From: Bog-473 sp963736525
GTDB taxonomy: Bacteria; Actinomycetota; Acidimicrobiia; Acidimicrobiales; RAAP-2
DNA length: 64,000 bases
Assembly: GCA_963736525.1 (NCBI GenBank)
Contig: CAVTPF010000012.1
Coordinates: forward strand, 372,001 to 436,000
Direction of reading: 5' to 3'
Shown here: positions 34,706 to 42,933 of the stretch, piece by piece
Position numbering within the stretch: the first letter of the stretch is position 1
Layout: every line of letters begins with the position of its first letter
Notes under the pieces: model-generated
Seen by the model: the letters and a program-made list of their open reading frames with translations, nothing else
What the model was told of the DNA's origin: nothing
Database searches by the model: none
Translations under genes and position numbers: made by a program

Positions 34706-35794
34706 ATGACCCCGCCCCCCCTCCTGCGGCGCGCCGCCGACGTCACACCGGAGTGGCTGACCAGCGCCCTGGAGGAGGCGGGGACGCTGGCCCCGGGCGC
34801 CCGGGTGATCTCGTTCCAGGCCGAGCCGATCGGCACGGGGCAGATGGCCGACACGACGCGCTTCGTCCTCGCCTTCGACGAGCCGGGTGCGGGCCCGGCG
34901 AGCGTGGTCGGCAAGTTCGCCTCGGCCGACGAGCAGAGTCGCGGCACCGGCCTCGCGCTGCGGGCCTACGAGATAGAGGTCCGCTTCTACCGCGAGGTGG
35001 CCGCGCGCGTCGCCGCGCGCGTGCCGGCGACGTACCTGGCCGAGGTGGAGCCCGAGACGGGATGGTTCACCCTCCTCCTCGAGGACATCGCCGGTGCGGC
35101 GCAGGGGGACCAAATTGCCGCCTGCAGTCCCGAGCGGGCCGCCGCCGTCCTCGACGAGATGGCCGGCCTGCACGCGCCGTGCTGGGAGGAGCCGGACCTG
35201 GCCGGGCGCGAGTGGCTCAACCGTGCCACGCCCGAGTCCGACGGTTTCCTGGTTGCACTGGTGGGCTCGCTGTTGCCGGGATTCCTCGAGCGCTACGAAG
35301 GCACGCTCGCGCCCGAACACCGCGACGTCTGCCGGCTGTTCGCCGAGCACCTGCCCGCCTACCTGCGCTTGCACGACGGCCCTCGCACGGTCAGCCACGG
35401 CGACTTCCGGCTCGACAACCTGCTCTTCCGTCCCGCTGACCCGAGGCCGGTGGTCGTCGATTGGCAGACGGCCGCGTGGGGTGGCGCATCGGCCGACGTG
35501 GCGTACTTCATCGGCGGTTGCCTGGGCACCGGGGACCGGCGGGCCAACGAACCCGACCTCCTGGCGCACTACCACGACGCCCTGTGCCGGCGGGGCGTGC
35601 GGGACTACTCGCTGGAGCAGCTGCGGGCCGATACCCGCCTGGACAGCTTCGCGGGTGTCTTGATGGCAATCGTGGCGGCCATGGTGGTGCAGCGGACCGA
35701 GCGGGGCGACCTGATGTTCCTGACCAGCGCGACCCGTCACGCCCAGCATGCGATCGACGTCGACGCCCCGGCGCTCCTGCTGGCGGCCCGATGA
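34706..35794 (+). CDS. phosphotransferase (APH/ecdysteroid-kinase-like fold)
   Basis: This 362-residue kinase-like protein has the catalytic loop VSHGDFRLDNLLF and the metal-binding PVVVDWQTAAWG (Asp after two hydrophobic residues). The N-lobe has IGTGQMADTTRF and a possible ATP lysine in SVVGKFASADEQ. Relatives in this branch (DUF1679/EcKinase-like) phosphorylate small molecules. Its stop overlaps the next gene (ATGA). The substrate is unknown. Confidence 0.85.
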   Translation: MTPPPLLRRAADVTPEWLTSALEEAGTLAPGARVISFQAEPIGTGQMADTTRFVLAFDEPGAGPASVVGKFASADEQSRGTGLALRAYEIEVRFYREVAARVAARVPATYLAEVEPETGWFTLLLEDIAGAAQGDQIAACSPERAAAVLDEMAGLHAPCWEEPDLAGREWLNRATPESDGFLVALVGSLLPGFLERYEGTLAPEHRDVCRLFAEHLPAYLRLHDGPRTVSHGDFRLDNLLFRPADPRPVVVDWQTAAWGGASADVAYFIGGCLGTGDRRANEPDLLAHYHDALCRRGVRDYSLEQLRADTRLDSFAGVLMAIVAAMVVQRTERGDLMFLTSATRHAQHAIDVDAPALLLAAR

Positions 35795-36318
35795 CGGATC
35801 TGCTGGTGCTCTGCACCGGCAACGCGGCCCGCTCGGTCATGGCCGGGTTCATGCTCGAGCACTTGCGAGACGGCCGTCCGGGCCCGCCGCTGCGCATCAT
35901 CACCGCGGGGACCCACACCATCGACGGCCAGCCGATGGGGATGCGGACGCGGGCCGCCCTGTCCCGCATCCCCGAGCTCGCGGACACCGACTTCCGCCGG
36001 CACCGGAGCCGTCAGGTCCACGGTGTGGACCTCGTCCATGCCGATCTGGTCGTCGTCATGGAGGCCGACCACGTGCGCTTCGTGCGGCGCCAGTTCCCCG
36101 ACGCGGCCGCGAAGACCGCCACCATCCGGTGGCTGTGCGACCACCTGGGGCCGCCGCCTCCGGCGTTGGGCGAGCGCGTGGTGGCGCTCGGCCTCGGCGA
36201 GGTGGGGGTGTCCGACGACGACGACGTCCTCGATCCTGCAGGGGAAGAGGCCGACGTCTACGCCGCGTGCGTCGACGAGCTGTGGGGGCTGTGCCGGACC
36301 CTGGTGACCCTGCTCTGA
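35791..36318 (+). CDS. low-molecular-weight protein tyrosine phosphatase-like protein
   Basis: This 175-residue protein begins LLVLCTGNAARSVMAG, which fits the CX5R phosphatase loop of the LMW-PTP/arsenate reductase fold. The second Cys of the usual CxGNxCRS is Ala here. The late DP motif (VLDPAGEEADVY) could supply the general acid Asp. It is coupled to the phosphotransferase by a 4-bp overlap, giving a kinase-plus-phosphatase-like pair. Whether it acts on protein or a small molecule is unknown. Confidence 0.78.
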   Translation: MTDLLVLCTGNAARSVMAGFMLEHLRDGRPGPPLRIITAGTHTIDGQPMGMRTRAALSRIPELADTDFRRHRSRQVHGVDLVHADLVVVMEADHVRFVRRQFPDAAAKTATIRWLCDHLGPPPPALGERVVALGLGEVGVSDDDDVLDPAGEEADVYAACVDELWGLCRTLVTLL

Positions 36319-36337
36319 GGCAGCGCGCCGCGCTGGG

Positions 36338-36970
36338 TCAGTCGGCGTGCACCGAGCGGAGCCCGGCCCAGGCCAGGTCGGCCATGCGCCGGGCCAGCTT
36401 CTGCGCTTCCTCGTCGACCTCGTCGTCGGTGTCGGGGCGCTGGGCCATGAAGCGACGACTGGCGCCCTCGGCCATTCCCACGATCCCGTAGGCCAGCAGC
36501 CGTCGGTGATCGTCGTCGAGCCCCGCGTCGATGAGCGGGTCGATCGCCTCGGCGATGGCGTCCTCGACCGTGCGCAGCGCCCGGCCCAGCTCCTGGTCGT
36601 CGGCGTGGTCCCTGCCGTAGAGCAGACGGAACTCGGCCTCGTGGCTGACGACGAGCCGGAAGTAGGCGGCGAAGCCCAGCTCGACCTGCTGGCGGGGGCC
36701 GTCGGCCAGCATCACGGCACGCCGGACGGCCGACAGCAGGTCGTGGGCGATGGAGTCGACCAGCTCGAGGTACAGCGCCCGCTTGGAGGAGAAGTGCTGG
36801 TACAGCAGGGGCTTGGTCACGCCGGCGGCCTCGGCGATGTCGTCCATCGTCGTGGCCCGGTACCCCCGCTGGGCGAACAGCTCCAACGCCACGTCGAACA
36901 GCTGATGGCGCCGCTGCTCCGCCGTCAATCGCCGCGAGGCGGCCTGTATCGCACCGGACACGCCGCTCAC
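36338..36970 (-). CDS. TetR family transcriptional regulator
   Basis: This 210-residue protein has the N-terminal HTH RHQLFDVALELFAQRGYRATTMDDIAEAAGVTKPLLYQHFSSKRALYLEL, a textbook TetR domain. The helical ligand domain contains ELGFAAYFRLVVSHEAEFRLLYG. The GTG start at 36970 is followed upstream by a short ACCG-AA-CGGT dyad that overlaps the stop of the glycosyltransferase gene; this is a likely autoregulatory site. The regulator probably shares a transcript with the glycosyltransferase. The ligand is unknown. Confidence 0.92.
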   Translation of the reverse strand: MSGVSGAIQAASRRLTAEQRRHQLFDVALELFAQRGYRATTMDDIAEAAGVTKPLLYQHFSSKRALYLELVDSIAHDLLSAVRRAVMLADGPRQQVELGFAAYFRLVVSHEAEFRLLYGRDHADDQELGRALRTVEDAIAEAIDPLIDAGLDDDHRRLLAYGIVGMAEGASRRFMAQRPDTDDEVDEEAQKLARRMADLAWAGLRSVHAD

Positions 36971-36971
36971 G

Positions 36972-36985
36972 TTACCGAACGGTCA
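36972..36985. promoter_or_regulatory. likely TetR operator
   Basis: TTACCGAACGGTCA contains the dyad ACCG-AA-CGGT (36974-36983), the core seen in many TetR operators. It sits two bases upstream of the tetR start and overlaps the stop of the glycosyltransferase gene. Binding here would block a tetR promoter or transcript from upstream. Assignment is by position. Confidence 0.5.
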
Positions 36986-38026
36986 TCGGCGTGTCGGGAA
37001 GTCCGGGAACTGGCGCAGCACCCGGGACAGCCGGTCCGGGAGGTCGGCCCGGTTGAAGTGCTCGGCGGCGATCCGGTGGTTGTGCACGAGCATCTGGTCG
37101 TCGGGGTGAGCCAGGAACGCAGCCAGTGGCGCCGGATCGGAGGCGTCGAACCAGTAGAAGCCGAACGCCGCCAGCTCGGCGGCCACCGGGTAGCGGCCGA
37201 TGGCGAGCGGGCGGCGATGGGTGGCCGATTCCACCGAGGGATTCCCGAATCCCTCCCAGAACGACGGCAGCAGCACGGCGTCGCACGCTGCGTACGCGTC
37301 GGCCATGGAGCAGCCGCCCTCGGGTTGGCCGAGCACGACGCGGCAACGCGCCCGCGCCACCAGCCGCTCGAGCGCGGGGCCGTAGCCGTCCTCGGCCGGC
37401 CCGAGAAGCCAGTAGGTCCCGCCGAGGGCTTCGGCGAGCGCAATGGCCCCGGCGACGTTCTTGCGGGCGAGCGCGCGTGTCGGCTGGAGCAGCAGCGGGG
37501 TCCGGTGGTGCATGTCGAGGGCCGCGCGCACCGCGGCGCGGTCGCCGGGCGCCGGATCGGGATCGAACGTGTTGTAGATGGTCGTCGCCTTCAGCCCGTG
37601 TGCCTCCAGCTGCGACCGGCTCAGCTCGTTGATCGTCACGTGGGCCCACGCCGGGTCGTCGGGTGGCGGGGGGAGGTGGGCGAGGTGCGGCCGCTGCCAG
37701 GGCAGATCGTGATGGTGCAGGACCGTGGGACGCCCCGCGCAGGCCTCTGCGACGATGGCCGCCGCCGCCGGGTTGAGCGGCAGTGAGCACAGGTTCTCCA
37801 CGATCACCAGGTCGGCGTCGGCCAGGGCGTCGTCCACCTCGGCCCGGGTGGGCGGATCGGGGGCGCCGATGGCCAACCCCGGTAACGTCGTGCCCACGGG
37901 GCCCGATCCGGCGACGGTCCGGACGTCCCAGCCCAGGTCGGCCAGCGCGCCGCCCCATTTGGCGGCCTCCACCGACACGCCGTCCCCACCCCCCAAGCGG
38001 AACGAGACCACGCACGCCGTCGGCAC
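36983..38026 (-). CDS. glycosyltransferase (GT4-like)
   Basis: This 347-residue GT-B type protein has an N-terminal glycine-rich loop FRLGGGDGVSVEAAKW, the linker PTVLHHHDLPWQRPHL, the conserved NTFDPDP and LLLQPTRALARKN (acceptor/donor boundary), and the donor-site EGFGNPSVESATHRRPLAIG (the E...E motif of GT4). GTG 38026 gives the glycine loop at residue 13; the long frame above it is antisense to gmd and ccdA. It is divergent from gmd, consistent with a role in a GDP-sugar-derived glycan. The sugar is unknown. Confidence 0.85.
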   Translation of the reverse strand: MPTACVVSFRLGGGDGVSVEAAKWGGALADLGWDVRTVAGSGPVGTTLPGLAIGAPDPPTRAEVDDALADADLVIVENLCSLPLNPAAAAIVAEACAGRPTVLHHHDLPWQRPHLAHLPPPPDDPAWAHVTINELSRSQLEAHGLKATTIYNTFDPDPAPGDRAAVRAALDMHHRTPLLLQPTRALARKNVAGAIALAEALGGTYWLLGPAEDGYGPALERLVARARCRVVLGQPEGGCSMADAYAACDAVLLPSFWEGFGNPSVESATHRRPLAIGRYPVAAELAAFGFYWFDASDPAPLAAFLAHPDDQMLVHNHRIAAEHFNRADLPDRLSRVLRQFPDFPTRR

Positions 38027-38070
38027 GACGGCACTGTAGGCGCCGCCGCGTTCCTCGTTCGCGGGTCGAC

Positions 38071-38076
38071 TAGCGT
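38071..38076 (+). promoter_or_regulatory. gmd: -10 element of gmd, leaderless start
   Basis: TAGCGT fits TANNNT and is followed by seven bases and the ATG at 38084. That is the spacing expected if transcription begins at the start codon. No ribosome-binding site is present, supporting a leaderless mRNA. Confidence 0.5.
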
Positions 38077-38083
38077 TGCCCCG

Positions 38084-39055
38084 ATGGCGAAGCGGGCACT
38101 GATTACGGGCGTGACGGGCCAGGACGGGTCGTACCTGGCCGAGTTCCTGCTCACGCAGGGTTACACGGTGATCGGCATGGTGCGGCGGTCGAGCACCGTG
38201 AACTTCGAGCGGATCGCCCACATTCAGGACCAGCTCGAGCTGGTGGCCGGCGACCTCCTCGACGAGAGCTCGCTCATCCACATCCTGCGTGACCACCGGC
38301 CCGACGAGGTCTACAACCTGGCCGCCCAGTCGTTCGTCCAGACCAGCTTCAGCCAGCCCGTGCTGACGGGCGAGACCACCGCCATGGGTGTCACCCGCAT
38401 CCTCGACGCCATCCGCCTGGTCGACCGCGAGATCCGCTTCTACCAGGCCAGTTCCTCGGAGATGTTCGGCAAGGTGCTGGAGGTGCCCCAGCGCGAGTCG
38501 ACGCCGTTCTACCCCCGCAGCCCCTACGGGGTGGCCAAGGTCTACGGGCACTGGATCACGGTGAACTACCGCGAGAGCTACGGGCTGCACGCCTCCTCCG
38601 GCATCCTCTTCAACCACGAGTCGCCCCGGCGCGGCCTCGAGTTCGTCACCCGCAAGGTCACCCACGGGGTCGCCCGGATCGCGCACGGGCTGGACGACAA
38701 GCTGCCGCTCGGCAACCTCGATGCCCAAAGGGACTGGGGGTACGCGGCCGACTACGTCCGCGCCATGTGGCTCATGCTCCAGCAGGACGGTCCCGGCGAC
38801 TTCGTCGTGTCGACGGGGGAGACCCACGAGGTGCGCGAGTTGTGCCGCCTGGCCTTCGAGGCCGCCGGGCTCGACTGGGAGCAGCACGTCGTGATCGACG
38901 ACCGCTTCCTGCGGCCGGCCGAGGTCGACCTGCTCGTCGGGGATCCGACCAAGGCGCACGAGGTCCTCGGCTGGGAGCGCGAAGTGGACTTCCCCGGCCT
39001 GGTCGCCATGATGGTGCAGGCCGACATGGACCTGGTTCGCAAGAGCCTCAGGTAG
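38084..39055 (+). CDS. gmd: GDP-mannose 4,6-dehydratase
   Basis: This 323-residue extended SDR converts GDP-mannose to GDP-4-keto-6-deoxymannose, the first step to GDP-fucose or GDP-rhamnose. Landmarks are ITGVTGQDGSYLAEFLL (cofactor loop), YNLAAQSFVQTSF, ASSSEMFGKV, the YGVAK catalytic motif, FNHESPRRGLEFVTRK and LGNLDAQRDWGYAADYV. It lies beside a GT4 glycosyltransferase on the other strand. Its TAG stop is in frame with the ccdA coding region that follows at once. Confidence 0.95.
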   Translation: MAKRALITGVTGQDGSYLAEFLLTQGYTVIGMVRRSSTVNFERIAHIQDQLELVAGDLLDESSLIHILRDHRPDEVYNLAAQSFVQTSFSQPVLTGETTAMGVTRILDAIRLVDREIRFYQASSSEMFGKVLEVPQRESTPFYPRSPYGVAKVYGHWITVNYRESYGLHASSGILFNHESPRRGLEFVTRKVTHGVARIAHGLDDKLPLGNLDAQRDWGYAADYVRAMWLMLQQDGPGDFVVSTGETHEVRELCRLAFEAAGLDWEQHVVIDDRFLRPAEVDLLVGDPTKAHEVLGWEREVDFPGLVAMMVQADMDLVRKSLR

Positions 39056-39166
39056 CCGGGGGCCGCCGCGCTCCTCGCACCTGCCGCACCCGCTGCGATC
39101 TCGGCCGATCCGGCCGGCGCTCTCGTCGCCTTCGGAGCCGGGATCCTCTCCTTCGTCTCGCCGTGC

Positions 39167-39904
39167 GTGCTGCCACTCGTCCCCGGCTACGTCTCCATGG
39201 TGTCGGGCCTGTCGGCGGCGGAGCTCGAGGCCGGGGGCGAGGGCGCCACGCCGTCGGAGGCCCTGCGCCCCGTCCTGCGCGGCATCGGTTTGTTCGTGGC
39301 CGGCTTCACACTGGTTTTCGTCGCGCTCGGTGCGGCTGCGTCGAGCATCGGCCGGGTGCTCGATGCGCACGAGATCACGCTCACCCACGTGAGCGGCGCA
39401 GTGATCATCCTCCTCGGCGTCGTCATGCTGCTCAGCGCCCTGCCGTCGCGCGTGTGGGCGCACGCCGGCACCGGCACCATCGGCCTGGTGTCCCGCATGA
39501 CGGGCGAGCACCGCTTCGACGTGCGGCCCTCCAAGCTCGGCGTGTGGGCGGCGCCCGTCATGGGCATGGCCTTCGCCTTCGCCTGGACCCCGTGCATCGG
39601 TCCCGTCCTCGGTGTCGTGTTGGGCCTGGCGGCGCGCAACGGGACGCTGGCCGGAGGGGTCCTGCTGCTGTTCGCGTACTCGCTCGGGCTGGCCGTCCCC
39701 TTCGTGGTCGTCGGGCTGGCCTTCGGCCGGCTCACCGCGACGCTGGCCCGGGCTCGGCACTGGCTGTGGGCCGTCGAGCTCGTCGCGGGTGTGGTCCTCG
39801 TCGTCTTCGGCGTGCTGTTGCTGACGGACAACGTCAGCTGGGTCTCCACGCAGCTCTCCAACCTTCTCAACGACATCGGTCTCGGGCGGCTCAGCAAGAG
39901 CTGA
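39167..39904 (+). CDS. ccdA: CcdA/DsbD-like transmembrane thiol-disulfide transporter, start codon unresolved
   Basis: CcdA carries electrons across the membrane to keep apocytochrome and CcmG thiols reduced, so it fits with the ccm operon 2 kb downstream. The first usable start in this frame is GTG 39167, which gives VLPLVPGYV... and lacks the N-terminus. Homology plainly begins earlier: bases 39113-39166 encode GALVAFGAGILSFVSPC, the first span with the redox Cys. The frame is open back to the gmd stop at 39053-39055, but has no ATG, GTG or TTG. ATC at 39098 is the best non-standard candidate. The second redox motif is FAWTPCIGPVLG. About six spans are expected. Confidence 0.85.
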   Translation: MLPLVPGYVSMVSGLSAAELEAGGEGATPSEALRPVLRGIGLFVAGFTLVFVALGAAASSIGRVLDAHEITLTHVSGAVIILLGVVMLLSALPSRVWAHAGTGTIGLVSRMTGEHRFDVRPSKLGVWAAPVMGMAFAFAWTPCIGPVLGVVLGLAARNGTLAGGVLLLFAYSLGLAVPFVVVGLAFGRLTATLARARHWLWAVELVAGVVLVVFGVLLLTDNVSWVSTQLSNLLNDIGLGRLSKS

Positions 39905-39924
39905 TCGGTGCGCGGAGCGCCGGC

Positions 39925-40788
39925 TCAGACGTCGCCGGTCAGCACCCCGGCGAAGGTCCGGGCGAAGGTGAACGCGTCGCCCGGCCAGCGGGCCGAGACA
40001 TAGGAGCCGTCGCGCACGACCCATGCCGGTCGGGAGTCCGTCATGGTGTCCCGGGCCCGCCCGTTCGTCTTGCGCCGCCGGTCGGGCGTCCCCTTCTCCA
40101 CATCCTTGAAATCGCCCGGATCGGCCAGAGCGCGGGTGACCTCCTGCTGGACTGACATGTACCCCCACGGCTGCCCTGGCTCCTCCAGGTACGTGCGGTA
40201 GTAGTTGGGGTCCCAGAAGCGCGTGTACCGGGCCACTCCCCACGCCTTCTGCTCGAGCGACCAGGTCAGCGCCGTCGTCCGGCGACCGTGCAGCACGGAG
40301 TGGCCCGTCACCGGGTCAATGGCGCGCGCCGCCACGAGGACACCGTGGCAGATGGCGGCGACGGGCTTGCCGGCGCGGAACGCGTCGACGGCCATCTGCT
40401 GCACCTCGGGGCTCTCGAGATAGGCGCGCATGCCGCGCGCCCGGTGCCCGCCGGGCAGGACCAGTGCGTCATAGCGACTGCGGCGGGCCGCGCCCCAGTG
40501 GAGCGGCGAGCGGAACGCCTCGTCCGAGAGCAGGGCCGCGTACGCTCGCCGCGCCGCTGCGTCGGCGCGCAGGACGCGCCCGACCACCGTCAGGCGCCGC
40601 ACGCCCGGGATCGCACCCCATGGGTCGAGACCGCGGCCGGTCACCATCACGTCGTCGGCCCGTCCCGGCTGCCCGGAGGGCGTGGCGAACACGATGTCGT
40701 GGCCGGCACCGGACAGGACCTCCCAGCTCACCGCGGCCTCGGTCGGGTCGAAGTCCGACGCCGGGAGCGGCATCAACACGGTCGCCAT
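39925..40788 (-). CDS. DJ-1/PfpI family protein
   Basis: This 287-residue protein begins VLMPLPASDFDPTEAAVSWEVL. The nucleophile elbow is VAAICHGVLVAAR, with the Cys of the PfpI/DJ-1/Hsp31 group, and ALVLPGGHRARGMR supplies the glycine-rich oxyanion part. Relatives hydrolyse small esters, glyoxals or peptides, or act as chaperones. The C-terminus (EQKAWGVARYTRFWDPNYYRTYLEEPGQ) is longer than in simple DJ-1 proteins. It is a stand-alone gene. Confidence 0.88.
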   Translation of the reverse strand: MATVLMPLPASDFDPTEAAVSWEVLSGAGHDIVFATPSGQPGRADDVMVTGRGLDPWGAIPGVRRLTVVGRVLRADAAARRAYAALLSDEAFRSPLHWGAARRSRYDALVLPGGHRARGMRAYLESPEVQQMAVDAFRAGKPVAAICHGVLVAARAIDPVTGHSVLHGRRTTALTWSLEQKAWGVARYTRFWDPNYYRTYLEEPGQPWGYMSVQQEVTRALADPGDFKDVEKGTPDRRRKTNGRARDTMTDSRPAWVVRDGSYVSARWPGDAFTFARTFAGVLTGDV

Positions 40789-40854
40789 GACGGTGACGCA
40801 CACTACCGAGGCCGGTCGGGGCGCCTCACGGGCCGCGGCGATATCGTCGCCTGG

Positions 40855-41364
40855 GTGAGTCGCGACAACCCCGCCGGCGAGGCGCCGGAGATCTTCTCGC
40901 CCGACGACCCGCTCGACGAGCTCTGGGTCCGGGCCTACCAGGGCGAGGTCCTGGGCGAGGCCCTGTTCGCGGGCATCGCGGACCGCCTCGTCGACGCGGG
41001 GCAGGCACACAAGATGATGGTGCTGGCCGTGCTCGAGCGCCGCACCAGGGAGGCGGTGGCGCCTGCGCTCGAGCGGGCCGGCATCCCGATCGCGCCCGAC
41101 GCCGACATGCTCGGCCTGGCCGACGCGCTCGTCGCCGACTCGGTGAACCACACCTGGGAGGAGCTCATGTCCTCCACCGTGGACGTCACGGGGCAGTACC
41201 TGCCGTTGTACCGGCGCATCGGCGAGCTCAGCCCCCCGGAGAAGGACACGGCAGACCTCCTCGTCGCACACGAGGAGGCGCTCCGGGACTTCGCCCGGGC
41301 CGAGCTGGCCGGCGCGACCGAGACCTCGCTCGACCCGATTACCGCGCTGGCCCACATGCGCTGA
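40855..41364 (+). CDS. small helical protein, possibly ferritin-like
   Basis: This 169-residue, almost entirely helical protein has Glu and His repeatedly placed on predicted helices: WVRAYQGEVLGEALF, QAHKMMVLAVLERRTREAV, SVNHTWEELMSSTVDV and VAHEEALRDFARAEL. This resembles a ferritin-like four-helix bundle, but the canonical ExxH pairs are not clear, so metal binding is only a possibility. GTG 40855 is the first start with coding character. It precedes the ccm operon on the same strand with a 164-bp gap. Confidence 0.6.
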   Translation: MSRDNPAGEAPEIFSPDDPLDELWVRAYQGEVLGEALFAGIADRLVDAGQAHKMMVLAVLERRTREAVAPALERAGIPIAPDADMLGLADALVADSVNHTWEELMSSTVDVTGQYLPLYRRIGELSPPEKDTADLLVAHEEALRDFARAELAGATETSLDPITALAHMR

Positions 41365-41499
41365 TCCGGCGTCCGTGCCGCGGCGGGCCGGCGCGACCCG
41401 GCCGTGCGGGCGGAATCCCAGCTGGGGGGCCTGCGGGGTCGCGCCGGCCAGCCGGTCGTGCCTCTGGGCGGCCCGTCGACACCCGAAGGCCGGGCCCGC

Positions 41500-41530
41500 T
41501 TGGAACCCCGGGACCAACCCCCCCTACCAT
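41500..41530 (+). promoter_or_regulatory. possible promoter of the ccm operon
   Basis: TTGGAA (41500-41505) and TACCAT (41525-41530) are separated by 19 bp, slightly long for a sigma-70-type promoter. TACCAT contains the ATG at 41529, so if this is the -10, ccmA must start at 41544. The rest of the 164-bp gap before the operon holds nothing recognisable. Confidence 0.35.
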
Positions 41531-41543
41531 GGTGGGGAAGGCC

Positions 41544-42275
41544 ATGGCCCCAGTCGTCCACTTCAGTGCCGCGGTCGCTCTCGCCGGCCGCTTCCCCGCC
41601 CTCGCCGGGGTCGACCTCGCCCTCCAGCAGGGCGAGGTGGTCGTCGTGGTGGGCGCCAACGGTGCGGGCAAGACGAGCCTCCTGCGCGCCTGTGCAGGGC
41701 TTTTGCCCGTCACATCGGGCGAGGCCACCGTGCTCGGCGTCGACCTCACCACCGACCACACCTCGGTCCGACGCTACGTGGGCCTTCTCGGCCACGCCGC
41801 CCCGCTCTACGACGAGCTGAGCGCGGCGGAGAACGTCCACTTCGCCGTCCGCGCCCTCGGACTTCCGGTGCGTCACGCGGACGACGCACTCGACCGCCTC
41901 GGTCTCAGCGGTCGCCTGCGCACCACCCCGGCCGGGCGCCTGTCGGCCGGGCAACGGCGCCGCGTCGCCCTTGCCGCCGTCCTGGCCCGCCGACCCGCGC
42001 TGTGGCTGCTCGACGAGCCGCACGCCGGCCTCGATGCGGCCTCGCGCTCGTTGCTCGGACAGCTGATCGCCGACGCGGTGTCGGATGGGGCAACGGTGCT
42101 GCTCTCCTCCCACGAACCGCAGCTCTCGGTGCCGCTGGCGGACCGCGTCGTCTCCATGGGCGGCGGCCGGGTGACCGGCGAGGAACCCGGCGGCCGGCGC
42201 ATCACCCTCGCCGCGGCGCGGACGGCGCTGCCGGACGAGCCCGCCGGCAGCATGGGGGCCTGGCATGTGGCATGA
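41544..42275 (+). CDS. ccmA: cytochrome c maturation ABC ATPase CcmA
   Basis: The 243-residue ATPase has Walker A GANGAGKTS, signature LSAGQRRRV, Walker B LWLLDEPHAGLD and switch His SSHEPQL. With CcmB, it powers release of haem-loaded CcmE from CcmC/D. ATG 41544 was preferred over ATG 41529, which lies inside a probable -10. It overlaps ccmB by 11 bp. It is first of nine tightly packed genes. Confidence 0.9.
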   Translation: MAPVVHFSAAVALAGRFPALAGVDLALQQGEVVVVVGANGAGKTSLLRACAGLLPVTSGEATVLGVDLTTDHTSVRRYVGLLGHAAPLYDELSAAENVHFAVRALGLPVRHADDALDRLGLSGRLRTTPAGRLSAGQRRRVALAAVLARRPALWLLDEPHAGLDAASRSLLGQLIADAVSDGATVLLSSHEPQLSVPLADRVVSMGGGRVTGEEPGGRRITLAAARTALPDEPAGSMGAWHVA

Positions 42276-42933
42276 CGCGGTGCTGGTGGCGGGCAAGGAC
42301 CTGCGGATCGAGGCGCGCTCGCGCGTCGCGTTGTGGCAGATCGTGCCCTTCGCCTTCTTGGTCCTGGTGCTGCTGGCGTTCGCCATCGGACCGGACCAGG
42401 CGGCGCTGCGCCGGGCCGCGCCCGGCATCTTCTGGGTCGCCCTCCTGTTCTCGACGGTGTTGGCGGTTCAGCGCAGCGTTGCCGTCGAGTCCGGCGAGGG
42501 CACGCGCGACGGGCTGCGGCTCTCGGGCATCGACCCGGCCGGGATCTTCCTGGGCAAGGCGGCGGCGGTCGGGCTCCAGCTCCTGGCGCTGCAGCTCGTC
42601 CTGTGGGCCGGCGTGACGTTTCTCTTCGACGTGCAGGTGCACGTCGTGTGGCTGGCCGTGACGGCGAGCCTGTTGGCCACCGTGGGCCTGGCCAGCGCGG
42701 GTGTGCTCTACGGCGCCTTGTCGGCCGGCCTGCGCGTGCGCGACACGCTGCTCCCGCTGCTCGTGCTGCCCGTGCTGGCCCCGGTGCTGCTGGCCGGTTC
42801 GAAGGTCTGGGAGGCCGCACTGAGCGGCACCACGTCGTCGGGGACGCAGTGGCTCAAGATCCTCGTCCCCTTTGCGGTGATCTATCTCGTGGTGGGCATC
42901 GCGGTCTACGGCCCGCTGCAGGAGGCCGCATGA
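42265..42933 (+). CDS. ccmB: haem exporter/CcmB-type ABC permease
   Basis: This 222-residue membrane protein has about six spans. It starts WHDAVLVAGKDLRIEARSR, a characteristic CcmB N-terminus, and has the conserved ESGEGTRDGLRLSG and FLGKAAA segments that contact CcmA. The C-terminus ends VVGIAVYGPLQEAA. Its stop overlaps ccmC (ATGA). It works with CcmA in the CcmABCD complex. Confidence 0.92.
   Translation: MWHDAVLVAGKDLRIEARSRVALWQIVPFAFLVLVLLAFAIGPDQAALRRAAPGIFWVALLFSTVLAVQRSVAVESGEGTRDGLRLSGIDPAGIFLGKAAAVGLQLLALQLVLWAGVTFLFDVQVHVVWLAVTASLLATVGLASAGVLYGALSAGLRVRDTLLPLLVLPVLAPVLLAGSKVWEAALSGTTSSGTQWLKILVPFAVIYLVVGIAVYGPLQEAA

Noticed and set aside
36983..40243. 1086-codon minus-strand frame over gmd and ccdA
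   Set aside because: The genuine part is the last 347 codons (glycosyltransferase); upstream it is antisense to gmd and ccdA.
41529..41543. ATG 41529 as the ccmA start
   Set aside because: It lies inside a probable -10 (TACCAT), and the next in-frame ATG at 41544 still gives a full-length CcmA.
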